This document shows, in pieces, positions 12,488-22,299 of a stretch of 64,000 nucleotides of DNA (positions within the stretch are counted from its first letter, which is position 1; every line of letters starts with the position of its first letter). The stretch comes from Atherix ibis. Lineage: Eukaryota > Arthropoda > Insecta > Diptera > Athericidae. Where the stretch lies: the NCBI GenBank assembly GCA_958298945.1, contig OY282605.1, positions 26,080,811 to 26,144,810 of the forward strand, read 5' to 3'. The notes below the pieces were generated by a model. The model was not told the origin of the DNA. It searched no databases and saw nothing but the letters and a program-made list of their open reading frames with translations. The position numbers and the translations under genes are program-made.

Positions 12488-13767
12488 GTTCGGCTGAAAA
12501 GCTTATAAGGTAACACAGTAAAAATATTTTTTTTTGCAAAATTCATTTTTATTATTCAACATAGTTGCCTTCGAGGGTGATACAGCGATTATAGCGATCT
12601 TCCAACTGTTCGATACCATTTTTATAGTACTCTTTCGTTTTTGCCTCAAAATAGGCCTCAGTTTCGGCAATCACTTCATCATCGGTCTTAAATTTCTTGC
12701 CAGCAAGCATTCTCTTGAGGTCTGCAAACAGGAAAAAGTCGCTGGGGGCCAGATATGGAGAATACGGTGGATGGGGAAGCAATTCGTAGCCCAATTCATT
12801 GAGTTTGACCATCGTTTTCATCGACTTGTGACACGGTGCATTGTCTTGGTGAAACAACACTTTTTTCTTCTTCAAATGAGGCCGTTTCTTAGCGATTTCT
12901 TTCTTCAAACGATCCAATAACGCTATATAATAGTCGCTGTTGATCGTCTGTCGCTTCTGGAGATAGTCAATGAATATTATACCATGCGCATCCCAAAATA
13001 CAGACGCCATCACCTTGCCAGCCGACTGTTGCGTCTTTACACGATTTGGATTCGGTTCGTCGCTCGCTCTCCACTCTGCCGACTGCCGATTGGACTCTGG
13101 AGTGTAGTGACGGAGCCATGTTTCATCCATTGTCACATATCGACGCAAAAATTCGTGTTTATTGCGCTTGAACAGCTCCAAACACTGCTCAGAATCATCA
13201 ACACGTTGTTGTTTTTGGTCCACAGTGAGCTCACACGGCACCCACTTTGCACACAGCTTTCGCATGCCCAAATATTCATGGACGATATGTCCAACATGCT
13301 CTTTCGATATCTTCAGAGTCTCAGCTATCTCGCTCAACTTCACTTTACGGTCATTTAAAATTATTTTGTGGATTTTTTTGATGTTTTCTGCCGTAACCAC
13401 CTCTTTTGGGCGTCCACTGCGTTCTGCATCAACTGTGCTCGTACGACCAGTTCGAAATTGACGAAACCAATATTCCACAGTTGAAATAGCTGGAGCAGAG
13501 TCCGGATAACGTTTGTCAAACCATGCTTTGGTTTCCACTGTATTTTTTTTTCATCAAAAAGCAATGCTTTATCAATACACGAAATTCGTCTTTATCCATT
13601 TTTTTTTCAATAACAAAAGTTGCTTCACTCAAAATACTATATCTCACGAACCAATCGACCGATTGCTGTCAAATTTTGACAGGAATAATTTGAAGGATGG
13701 TGCTTTGTGATAATTTTTTGCAAGAGGTGCCATCTAGACGTCAACCTTATAAACTTTTCAGCCGAAC
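12488..13767 (-). mobile_element. Himar-like (irritans-type) mariner element
   Basis: Terminal inverted repeats of about 24 bp (GTTCGGCTGAAAAG, then YTTATAAGGT) lie at 12488-12511 and 13744-13767. The interval is about 1,280 bp, close to the usual mariner size. A nearly full-length transposase gene is on the minus strand. A clear TA target duplication was not found immediately outside these ends. The right end is followed by a second, tandem copy of its last 100 bp, described separately. Confidence 0.88.
12552..13599 (-). pseudogene. Mariner transposase, near-intact, one frameshift
   Basis: This is a mariner cut-and-paste transposase very similar to the irritans subfamily (Himar1-like). From the ATG at 13599 to the stop at 12552 is 1,048 bases, one more than needed for the 348 residues typical of mariners. 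The extra base lies in a run of nine A (T9 at 13543-13551 on the + strand), leaving 328 residues open after the shift. Motifs seen include the GRPKEVV linker, WVPCEL for WVPREL, MDETW (first Asp), HQDNAPCH (second Asp) and APSDFFLF (third Asp), with the DD34D spacing. The conserved Asp of YSPDLAP is Tyr here (about residue 262 of the open part). If the A run is a sequencing error the frame would be whole, but that Tyr may still impair activity. Confidence 0.88.
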
Positions 13768-13860
13768 TGTCAAATTTTGACAGGAATCATTTGAAGGATG
13801 GTGCTTTGTGATAATTTTTTGCAAGAGGCGCCATCTTGACGTCAACCTTATAAACTTTTT
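13666..13860. repeat. Tandem duplication (101-bp period) of the mariner right end
   Basis: The 101 bases at 13666-13766, which include the right terminal repeat, are repeated from 13767 to about 13860 with few differences. The second copy loses similarity just inside the terminal repeat (AAACTTTT then TGATTAC instead of CAGCCGAA). This resembles a local tandem duplication of a transposon end. Confidence 0.88.
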
Positions 13861-14609
13861 GATTACTATCGCATGACTAGAGGAAGAAGGTATGGTTTAG
13901 TAACATGGAATATTAGCAAAAGCTACTTTGCCTTTTTTTCTAACCGATATAAACCATATTCACAATCATATACAATCGTAAATAAAGTAATTATCATATT
14001 GGAAATTTATCATTTTTATACGAATCATTTAAGGAAAATTAATTATGAATATTTTCACACCACGCTAATATTTCGTTTGAACAAAAAACTAGTAATCAGA
14101 GGAGAGAATTCTTGAAATTACACACCTTACCTGTTATAATATCGATTGTTCAATAACAACCAAGGTTGTTCCGATAATATCGATAAATGTTACGTGTAGT
14201 TTTTGTATAAGAAAATGCTTATAAATAGTCTCGTTTTTTTCCCTGACTTTGATAATTACCGATAAACGGTGTGATTTCTAGAAATCGAAATGAGATTTTT
14301 TTTTTAACCAAGACGCTGTTTTCAATTTATTATTTTTTTTTAAATTATTTTTATGATTGACACTGAATATATTTCAAATCAATTGAAGTTCATTAAATAA
14401 TATTTATTTATGAAAGCTAGAAAAAAATTTCCACTTTACTTTGTAGTTGAATATATAAAAAAAAACTCTCAATAATTATACCAGTTGGTATTATAAGAAA
14501 AATAATTGATATTTAATTGATTGATCTATTTTTAATTGTAAATATAATTATTAGAAATATGATTGCAATAAATTTGATTGTCTTTTTTTTTGTTCTATTT
14601 TAATTGCAG

Positions 14610-15461
14610 TCATTTTTTGGACGTACTTATAATAATATATCATCGATATCGGAATGTAAAAATAATGGCGAATGTATTATCAATAAGAAAAATCGAACAG
14701 CATGTAAAGCATGTCGATTACGGAAATGCCTTCTTGTTGGGATGTCGAAGAGTGGATCTCGATATGGACGACGTTCGAATTGGTTCAAAATCCATTGTTT
14801 ACTGCAGGAGCAACAACAACAGCATCATCAACATCAGCAACATCAAACTGGTCAACAGAATAACGATCAACTTCATAGTTCACAGACCATTCAAGATGCT
14901 ATCCAACAGAATCAACAACGAGAGGAGCAACAAAATTTCCAGAATAATAATGTCAATCCAAAAATCACAATTCCACTTAGTCCTGGACTAATAACAAATT
15001 CGTTTGCACCTGTTAATTTTCTGAACGGGAACAGTTACTATCAAAAGAAGATGAGTCGACGGACTAGTTCGCCTAGTGACTCTGGGGCGTCATCTGCTGA
15101 TCCTGAAGACAGTGGCAGCAATCGCGATACCACACTAGATAGTCCAATTGAGAATAAACTAAGTAAATTTAGCTCAAAATTAGATACGATGCGAAGCCTT
15201 TCGGAGCCACTAAAATTCTTTCCACCGACTAGTGTTGGAAGTAATCCATTTCTCACGCTGGCACATGTCACCGTACCTGCTTTGATCCCATATAACTTTG
15301 AGTCCACCATCAACATCCAAGAGGAGCCCATCGATTTGTCAGTGAAATCACGGAAACGATGTCGGACCACATCACCCACCACAACGTTAGAAATTCCCCG
15401 CGCTCATACACCATTAGACCTCACACTAGCGGTAAGGTCGAATCCACTGGGCTCTGGATGA
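14610..15461 (+). CDS. kni/knrl: knirps-family nuclear receptor, coding exon 2 (second zinc finger to C-terminus)
   Basis: This exon supplies residues 27-309. It begins SFFGRTYNN and carries the second C4 finger (Cys42, Cys48, Cys58, Cys61). The knirps box follows at about residues 66-94 ([20 protein letters not shown]). Next come a Gln/His-rich tract (about 93-110), a Ser/Asp/Pro-rich linker, then PIDLSVK at 266-272, matching the PxDLS CtBP-binding consensus, and PLDLTLAV at 294-301. There is no ligand-binding domain, as expected for NR0A receptors. At 309 residues the protein is shorter than the Drosophila paralogs, mainly in the low-complexity linker. The acceptor is TTTTAATTGCAG before 14610. 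A GTAAGG donor-like site lies at 15432, just after the PLDL motif, so the last nine residues may be intron read-through and a further small exon is possible. Confidence 0.93.
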   Translation, partial: SFFGRTYNNISSISECKNNGECIINKKNRTACKACRLRKCLLVGMSKSGSRYGRRSNWFKIHCLLQEQQQQHHQHQQHQTGQQNNDQLHSSQTIQDAIQQNQQREEQQNFQNNNVNPKITIPLSPGLITNSFAPVNFLNGNSYYQKKMSRRTSSPSDSGASSADPEDSGSNRDTTLDSPIENKLSKFSSKLDTMRSLSEPLKFFPPTSVGSNPFLTLAHVTVPALIPYNFESTINIQEEPIDLSVKSRKRCRTTSPTTTLEIPRAHTPLDLTLAVRSNPLGSG

Positions 15462-16590
15462 CTTCCGTTAAATATTATCCAGTCATTTTGACAGATATGC
15501 CATACGGTGCTAATTGAAGGCCAGTAGTGCTTGTCGCTTATGTGTATGTACTGATTAGAGGGACTTAAATGCCAGTTTAAGATTAAAATGTTAAGAGAAT
15601 AATGAAAAAAAAAATACAATATTAGGAAAAATACTATTAAGGAAGATGATTCCAAATCACAAAAGAACGGTGCCAGAATTTTAAGATGTACAAATTTGAA
15701 CCGCGGATTTATTAAAATTTAGACTTAATAATGAAAAAAGTATTTTAGTATATAGTATGTGACATATTTCCTTTTTTTTTTCCATAAATATTTTCATATT
15801 TAAACTTAGCATATTTTTAGTTGATAGACTTTTAATAAGTAAATTTTTCGATTTGTCATTTTATAAAATGTTGGCTCTCTGCTTGAATTTATACGAATTT
15901 ATTTATAAGAATTTAAATTAATTGAATTGATTTTTTGTCTATTTAATTTAAAGTCAATTTTAGAAATATCTCAATTGGAATTTAGTTTTTTTTCTTACAT
16001 ATGCTTTTATATTTTTAGTGTTTTTTTTTTTTAAATAGTAACGCATATTTTTTTTTAAGATAAAGTTTTCGAAATTATTGTAGAAAACTTTCAAATTAAG
16101 ACTTGTTTAAATAGCAAATTTTATATTTTAGTTCATTTTAATTTATAATTATTTGAATTTATCTTAAGATCTGCATCTATTTATTGTATAATAATAATGT
16201 ACTTATATAAATACACTTTTTTTTTTATATGTAAATAATTTCTTCCTATCAAGTGTTTGTTGAGTTTGTTTGTTTTTCATTTTTTTTTAAAATTATTATT
16301 TAAGTGATTTTAGTTGATTTAGTGTAAAGTATTTAATAAGAGAAAAATACATCGAGAATTTTTTGAATATTATTTAATATACTATTGTTTTTTTATACAA
16401 AAAAAATTGTGTTTTATTATTTGAATTTTGATCTTTTTTAAATATGAGAAAAGTAATGAGACGCCTACAAAGATGGTTGGTTCTTTTTAACGGAATTTTT
16501 TTAAAAATTTTGAGCAAACATTGGACATTTTTATTAATATGATTAATTTTTATTTTTATTATATATGATTAATAAAAATAAAAATTTGTC
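15462..16590 (+). other. Probable 3' UTR and flank of the receptor gene
   Basis: Very AT-rich DNA follows the stop codon, with long T runs and many ATTTA-like elements. AATAAT and ATAAATA strings are present but a single polyadenylation site cannot be chosen. The first unambiguous AATAAA noticed is near 16565, close to the next transposon relic. Confidence 0.45.
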
Positions 16591-16599
16591 ATTAATAGG

Positions 16600-17160
16600 A
16601 CCACCACGACTTATTTTGCGGGTCTGTATCCGAACATTGCAATTTACGATGACTTTTCCCAATCAGAATGGATCAACGGCCTCCAATTTCTTGTCGAATA
16701 TTTATTTTTCGATGTGGAATTATTCTTGGATGATTGGCATATAGTTTTTATTTCAGATAACTTGAAAGAAAAAAAATTCAACGGCGTCAAATCGCAAGAT
16801 CTTGGTGGCCAATTCACCTTAGAATTTTGTGAGATCGAATTTATTGCACAACAAACCGATGTTTTGATGCAGTGTGTGACTCGTAGTGCCGTTTTATTAA
16901 AACTAAAGCTTATTCATATTCAATTAAATCAATTTGTAATCAAAAAAAGTTCGTTATTATCATTAAAAATTCACCACCTGCTATGAACCGCACTAAACAA
17001 TGACTTTTTTTTGGTTATATCAGTTTTTCTTAAAAATTTCATTTGAGGGTTTTTCGTGCCCCAGATTAGATAATTTTGTTTGTTGATGTAGCTGTCTATA
17101 TTAAAATATAATTGGACGCTCAAGAAAATTTCGAACGAAAAATGTCCATACCTCACAATT
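16600..17160 (-). pseudogene. IS630-type transposase relic
   Basis: On the minus strand, SYINKQNYLIWGTKNPQM near 17040-17110 matches the GYVNKQNYRIWGSENPQ block, and VNWPPRSCDLTPLNFF near 16760-16820 matches the third-catalytic-residue region with Asp changed to Asn. Intervening frames are broken by stops and indels. It is the same family as the element at 11008 and lies downstream of the receptor gene. Confidence 0.7.
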
Positions 17161-17205
17161 GACGGATGTTCTATTGTTAATTACTCCATGTTTGAAATTG
17201 TACTA

Positions 17206-18412
17206 CCAGGGTTATAAGCTTAAAACACATGTTTTTGTCATAGAAAGCAAAAATAAATTTATTCAATGTACTTGCCCTCGTTAGCTACACATTTTTTCCA
17301 TCTCTCGGGTAATTTGTGAATACCACGCTAAAAAAATTTCTTCTCCTTCGAGGAAAACCACTCATCAAGCCATTTTCGGACGTCTTCGTAAGAATCGAAG
17401 TGCTGCTCAGCGAGTGCGTGACCCATCGACTCAACCAGGTAGTAGTTGGAAGGGGCCAGGTCTGGTGAATAAGCGGAGTGGGGTAGCACCTCCTAGTTGA
17501 GAGTCTCCAAGTAGTTTAGGACCATTTTCGAAGTGTGCGATAGTGCGTTTTCGTGGAGGAAAATGACCTTGTCATATCTTTGTTGATAATCCGTCCTTTT
17601 TTTTTATCAACATATCTTTGTTGATAATCCGATGCAATCTTATAGTAGACGATACCCTGCTGATCCCACTAAACGCACAGCATCGTCTTCCGTCCGAAGC
17701 GATTTGGTCTTGGGGAAGATGTTGATGGTTGGCCGGGATCAACCCACGATTTCTTGCATTTAGGATACTCAAAGTATATCCACTTTTCATCGCCTGTCAT
17801 AATCCGATGCAGGAACGACTTTCTTTTTTGTCTGGTGAGCAAAATTTTGCATTTGTTTTGGCGTCGCTCCATCTGCATATCGCTCAATTCATGCGGCATC
17901 CATTTTTCGATTTTTTCAATCTTCCCCATGGTACTCAAACGCATGGAAATGGCTGGTTAAGTATTACCCAATTGCTCCGCGAAAAAAAAAAAATTTTACG
18001 ATTAGGTATCGCCTTCGTCCAAAATAGCCTTCAATTCATGGCCCTCAACCTTCCTAGGCCGATTTTCACGCTTCTTGTCCCACAAGTCAAAATTGCTGTC
18101 TTTGAACCGACTAAACCAATCTTAGCACGTTATTTCCGATAAAGCACTGTCACCATTAGCCTCTATAAGCATTTAATGCTATTCGGCATCCGATTTCTTC
18201 AAATTGAAGCAGAAAAGCAGAGCTTCCCGCATATGCTATTTTTCTGGCACAAAAATAGACATGATTACCAAAGGAAAAATGTATGTTGTTGTACGAAATT
18301 GCTGAAAATGTATGTTATTGTACGAAATTGCTGACAAACTCATAAAAAAAGTATGGCGTGCCCATGGTAGCTTAATACGTTCACTCACGCCATCTATGAC
18401 CAAACCCTAGTT
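17206..18412 (-). mobile_element. Mauritiana-type mariner, degenerate copy
   Basis: The left end CCAGGGTTATAAGCTTAAA, preceded by TA, matches the terminal repeat of the copy at 41846-43130. The right end is homologous up to about 18405, after which the terminal repeat is not recognisable. The transposase on the minus strand runs from an ATG at 18262 to a stop near 17259. Segments such as MGKIEKIEKWMPHEL, RKSFLHRIMTGDEKWIYFE and SWVDPGQPSTSS are clear. The second catalytic Asp is replaced (LHENALSHT). A local duplication of about 20 bp (ATATCTTTGTTGATAATCCG, near 17573 and 17611) replaces part of the core, and the reading frame is broken several times. Confidence 0.85.
17259..18262 (-). pseudogene. 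Mos1-like mariner transposase, multiply broken
   Basis: The gene is about 34 bp shorter than the 1,038 bp of its sister copy at 41923-42960. The first catalytic Asp is kept in TGDEKW. The second is Glu in HENALSHT, and the region between is scrambled by a small duplication and deletion. A 29-bp tandem duplication lies in the 5' untranslated part at about 18278-18335. There is no prospect of an active enzyme. Confidence 0.8.
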
Positions 18413-18706
18413 AGTTAATAATTGACAGAAATTTTTTTAGCGACAAAAACTCGTTGATGGATCTCCATTAATAGGTGGCGTTGTCATGGTAGAGCATCCA
18501 AGTGTCTGCAATGTTCTTTGAAGAGCTTATTCATCAGCTTCAATGTAAATCGATAGGTTAACCTCACATATTATAAACTTAAAAATTTAAGTTCGTAAGT
18601 CCAAATAGACTTCAGTAGTGTATCCCACTCCATTTTTTTTAACTAGTTTTGAAGAGAATCAATATGGATTTGTAGAATGGTGGGATGACACTGTGATCGG
18701 CATATA

Positions 18707-18924
18707 CGAGGTCTGTTCAAAAGGTATCGCAAATATTCGAAGACGAGCTAAAACACGTGCAAGCAAAGCAGCTATGAAAATTTAACTGAACATTCAATAT
18801 AGCCGAACTTATCGGCAGAAGTGAGAGACATGAGTACCAATATAACGCCACAAACAAAATCGAAAATCGAATACACGTAACCCGCGTAAATTCAAAATTC
18901 CCGATACTTTTTGAACAGACCTCA
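18707..18924 (-). mobile_element. 218-bp non-autonomous mariner-type element (MITE-like), flanked by TA
   Basis: It starts CGAGGTCTGTTCAAAAGGTAT and ends ATACTTTTTGAACAGACCTCA, with TA on both sides. Its right 190 bp match the right part of the 936-bp element at 53926-54861 (for example GTGAGAGACATGAGTACCAA), while the left contributes only about 35 bp. It is therefore an internal-deletion derivative of that family and carries no coding capacity. Confidence 0.9.
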
Positions 18925-18929
18925 TATTT

Positions 18930-19260
18930 CTATTAGGTTTTTATTGCTCGTTAGAATATCATTAGTGTAAATTTTATTTAATAGAGGACCTTGGGGAATA
19001 CTTGCTTAAATAGATGACATATTAGTATTTTTGGCATGCTCAATTACCTGAAAAAATATTGCTCCGACAGGTACGACTTTATTATAAGAAAGTATGAAAA
19101 GAGAAGGATTGACTTAATCTTTCCGAAAAGCTCAAAAATATGACTGGGCAGTATTATTTCTGCTCAAGAGAGGAGAGAAAGCAATAAAGTCATTCACACA
19201 ATAACACTGCTGAATTGTGGACTTTTCATTATTTTGACAGCCAAACTGGTGATGGAGAAA
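18930..19260 (-). pseudogene. Jockey-type reverse transcriptase relic (copy F)
   Basis: On the minus strand, degraded blocks correspond to the STIQQC / DFIA region (near 19170-19230), the YCPGVFLD block near 19145 and the PQGSxLGPLLN region near 18985. Order and spacing fit the better-preserved copies but many stops interrupt. It is a short old fragment. Confidence 0.6.
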
Positions 19261-19794
19261 TACATTTCCACTTTTAAAGATGAGAAGCTTCAAAGCAGTA
19301 TAAAAATCAATTATTCCATTATTTTGGTAGGAATTGAGAGTAAACTTATGAGTGTTAAATCAAAAAAACTTACAACAAAATTTGATGACTTTAAATTTTA
19401 TGTACCCTTTTTTCATAACGCTTATTAAAAAGAGGCTAACTTTTAAGCACTATGGATTATTTCCACATAATTTTCCTAATATAGAAAAATAAGTTTGTAA
19501 GAAAATTGATAGAATTTTAACACAAACTCAAATAACGCATTGAGGGGAGCAGTAATAGCCGAATTAAATAATTACTTACTACACATCCATGGGAAAGTTC
19601 GGAATTCCAAAAAAATTGATAATATATCTGACCATTTACCATCCACAATAGTTTTTAATCTGGCAATGAAGAAAGTAATTCGAAACCAGAGGTAAGCATG
19701 AAGGGTATTATCCTCACTAAGTCTGCCCAGCTGGCAATCAGCAGAGCCTACTTCAGTCAGTCTAAATTTTAAAAGAATATATTCTTATGATACT
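19261..19794. other. Unassigned stretch between two retrotransposon relics
   Basis: No clear family recognised. A 64-codon frame at 19234-19428 overlaps the end of the jockey relic and looks like degraded transposon sequence. Confidence 0.3.
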
Positions 19795-20110
19795 TGAGTT
19801 CTCAGCAAAAACCATTGCAAACTTTTGCCGCATTTGATAGGAGGGTCCTGGGAAGAATTTTTGGCCCCCTATATGAGGGTGGACAATTTCGAAGCTTATT
19901 TATCGACGAGATTCTGAAGCGTTACCGTGAACGTCCGGTTGTGGATAAAATTAAACTCGACAAGGCTGCGGATTGCCTTATGCTTGATTCGTATAGATGA
20001 GGAAGATCCTGCCCAAAAAGTCTATAGTGGCACCATCTATAGTCTCTGATGACTAGGTAGGTCCGGCCTTCAGTGAAGCGACGGTATTAGCCAGAGCGCC
20101 TAAAACATGC
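19795..20110 (+). pseudogene. Non-LTR retrotransposon 3'-end relic (RTE/craniofacial-type C-terminus)
   Basis: The plus strand reads FAAFDRRVLGRIFGPLYEGG, matching the FERKILRRIFGP block near the C-terminus of many arthropod non-LTR reverse transcriptases, followed in another frame by RIDEEDPAQKVYSGTIYS, matching the RMxEDDPAKKV block. A frameshift lies between them and stops follow. Upstream reverse-transcriptase motifs are absent, so it is a 5'-truncated dead copy. Confidence 0.65.
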
Positions 20111-22299
20111 TAGGAGTGTTGAACTGAAAATCGGCGGTGTAAAGATGACGACGGTCTTTTTTCATCTTAAATTAAATTATTTATAAAATTATTATAATCT
20201 ACTCTTAATTTTTCCCAAGAGCACAGGACTAACGCCATCTCTTAGAGAATTTATTAGCTTGTCCGCATATCATTTTAGCAACCAAAAATAGGAAATCAAA
20301 AGAGTAAATTTTTTCCACAATTTTTTCTATATGCATCAAAATTGGATAGATAATTATTTAAATACTTTATTAAAGATTAAACAATAAATTAAATTTACAA
20401 AAATTAAAATAAATATTGACTGGCTTTGAGGTAAAAAATCAGCACGTTAAAGTTTTTCTGCAAAAGGTAAAAAAAAAATTTGATTAAAATAATTTATTAT
20501 AAATAACAGTAAGATCATATCATGTTTTGTTATTAAACAGTTTGTTTAAGATAAGAAAAAAAATCGTTTTTTTTGTCTTTAAAGAAAATATTTAATAACA
20601 AAACATAAAATGATAATGAGAATTAAATAAATACTCATCGATCCCCAACAGGCAAAAAACAAATGGAAAAAATCCAATATATCTCATCATATTATAATGA
20701 AATTTTCATTTATGTTATAATATGCCATCTATTGACTATGTTCAAAACATAAATTTGGGGATAACTTACTGATATGCTAATTTCATTGTTGTCATTTCGG
20801 TATTTGATGTCGTAAACAGGTAAATTTCCATCGATAACAACCGTTTCGAGGCTTATCGCAAAGGGATTTCTTACTAATCGAAAACGAATTTTAATATATT
20901 TATTTGCCATAAATATACTCGTATCCATCAATTTATCGATACAATGGTCAGATAGAAGAAAAATAACCAACTATACAAATGAGACTAAATAAAGTAGAGT
21001 AATCCGGATTAAAATAAATTTTTATTGTAAATTAGTTTATTCGGAATAGTTAACGTTATGAGCGCTGCGCCATCTTCACAGTATTGTATTAATAATAATG
21101 CGAAAAAAAAACTAGATAAACTTGAAAATAAAGAAGAAGAAATATACCTGATTGATCTACATAAATTTTTCTCAAATAAAAATGTCTAAGATGGTGAATT
21201 ACGATCATTGCCATCTTAAATTTAACCATTGCGTACCGATTTTCTAATGAAGCTCATTGTTGCGCTGGTAGCTGGAATGGATAAGAATTCCGATGGAATG
21301 CCAATCAATGGTAGTGTCTACTGACCTTCCTGGATGGATCAATTTGAATAAATACCAAACGAAAACCGTGACATTTTAATTAAGTGTCCGAAAAATTTAT
21401 ATTTTCACTCAAAATCAACTTGGGACATGAAATTCTGTTTCGCCGAGTCTCTTTGTTAACTGAGATTACAATAAAAATTATCAACGAATTTGGAATTAAC
21501 TTAGTCTCGTCTAAGGTTTTTTTTTTTTTTTGCTTTTATAAAATATTCACCAACTCCTTTCTGTTGTTGATAATTTGAAAAATAGATTTCTGAAGGAATG
21601 TTTGTTTTTCTTTTATGCATAAATTTTCTGAGTAGTATCTTCGAGCGATTATATTAAAAGATGACATCATCGATCAGAAATTGTCTCTATCCGATGTTGT
21701 TTGTTGCTTCATTCAGTATTCAATCGGGAACGACGGAATCTGAAATTCACATAAAAGCCTTGCGGAATTAATTGTCTATGGATAGACTTCTAAACGTTTT
21801 CTATCTACTGTAGTCTACCTTTAGGTATACATTCTCCACACCAAGAGAACGTTAGCCTAGGACGACAAACAACAATCAACGTCTTTACTAGTTTCCGACA
21901 GCGACTGTTTGATGGGCAATGATTTAATTGAAAATTATGAAATTGAAATGGAATGAATTCATAAATATTAAACAAAACTGGAGGAAACTGCCTCGACCAA
22001 ATATGAAACTAATAAATTTGATATTTGTCATATATCGAAGATCAAAACAGACAGTCGTCCATCATCATATAAACCGATTTGTAAGCAATCGGCAACCCAT
22101 GTGTCAATCAAGCGAAGGCTACTTTCAAAATGTTTTGACTAAATTTCCAGTAACTCTGGAGGAAAATTTCTGCAAATCCTTTAATAAATTTCTGTTGAAT
22201 GTGGAGAATAAATCTAATTTAGATACATTAAACTGTTAGATAAAAAAGTTAAGTGCATTTAATTACATTTATTAATTAATATTTATTCAAAAATTATGT
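20111..22299. other. AT-rich stretch, no confident gene
   Basis: No transposon family recognised. An open frame at 20710-20970 on the minus strand (listed separately) is the only piece with some coding character. A 103-codon frame at 21928-22239 on the plus strand has no recognisable motif. Confidence 0.4.
20775..20970 (-). CDS. Possible orphan exon or chance frame, unknown function
   Basis: The minus strand encodes a run without low complexity, with pieces such as KYIKIRFRLVRNPFA and LETVVIDGNLPVYDIKY. It is followed by a consensus donor, CA/GTAAGT, near 20773. No upstream acceptor or partner exon can be defended, and no family is recognised. It is listed because composition and a good donor site set it apart from surrounding DNA. 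It may equally be a chance frame or part of an unrecognised mobile element. Confidence 0.15.

Larger units (their letters stand above)
4719..14609 (+). other. Large intron (9,891 bp) of the knirps-family gene
   Basis: The intron runs from GTAAAT at 4719 to TTGCAG at 14609 and splits the DNA-binding domain between the two zinc fingers, phase 0. It contains decayed IS630-type transposase relics, a jockey-clade retrotransposon fragment and a Himar-like mariner. The younger insertions are antisense to the host gene. Stretches without recognisable elements (about 4720-5630, 5840-9350, 13870-14590) are AT-rich with short simple repeats, for example ATA/AAG runs near 6958-7015. Enhancers may lie here but none can be identified by eye. 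Confidence 0.88.

Noticed and set aside
12726..12780. The Tyr in YSPYLAPSD as loss of the third catalytic Asp of the mariner
   Set aside because: Counting the DD34D spacing from HQD shows that the catalytic Asp is the one in APSD, which is present. The Tyr replaces a conserved but different Asp.
12534..12920. A 128-codon plus-strand frame across the Himar-like element
   Set aside because: It is antisense to the transposase gene.
15041..15382. A 113-codon frame antisense to receptor exon 2
   Set aside because: It is a shadow of the receptor coding sequence with no motif of its own.
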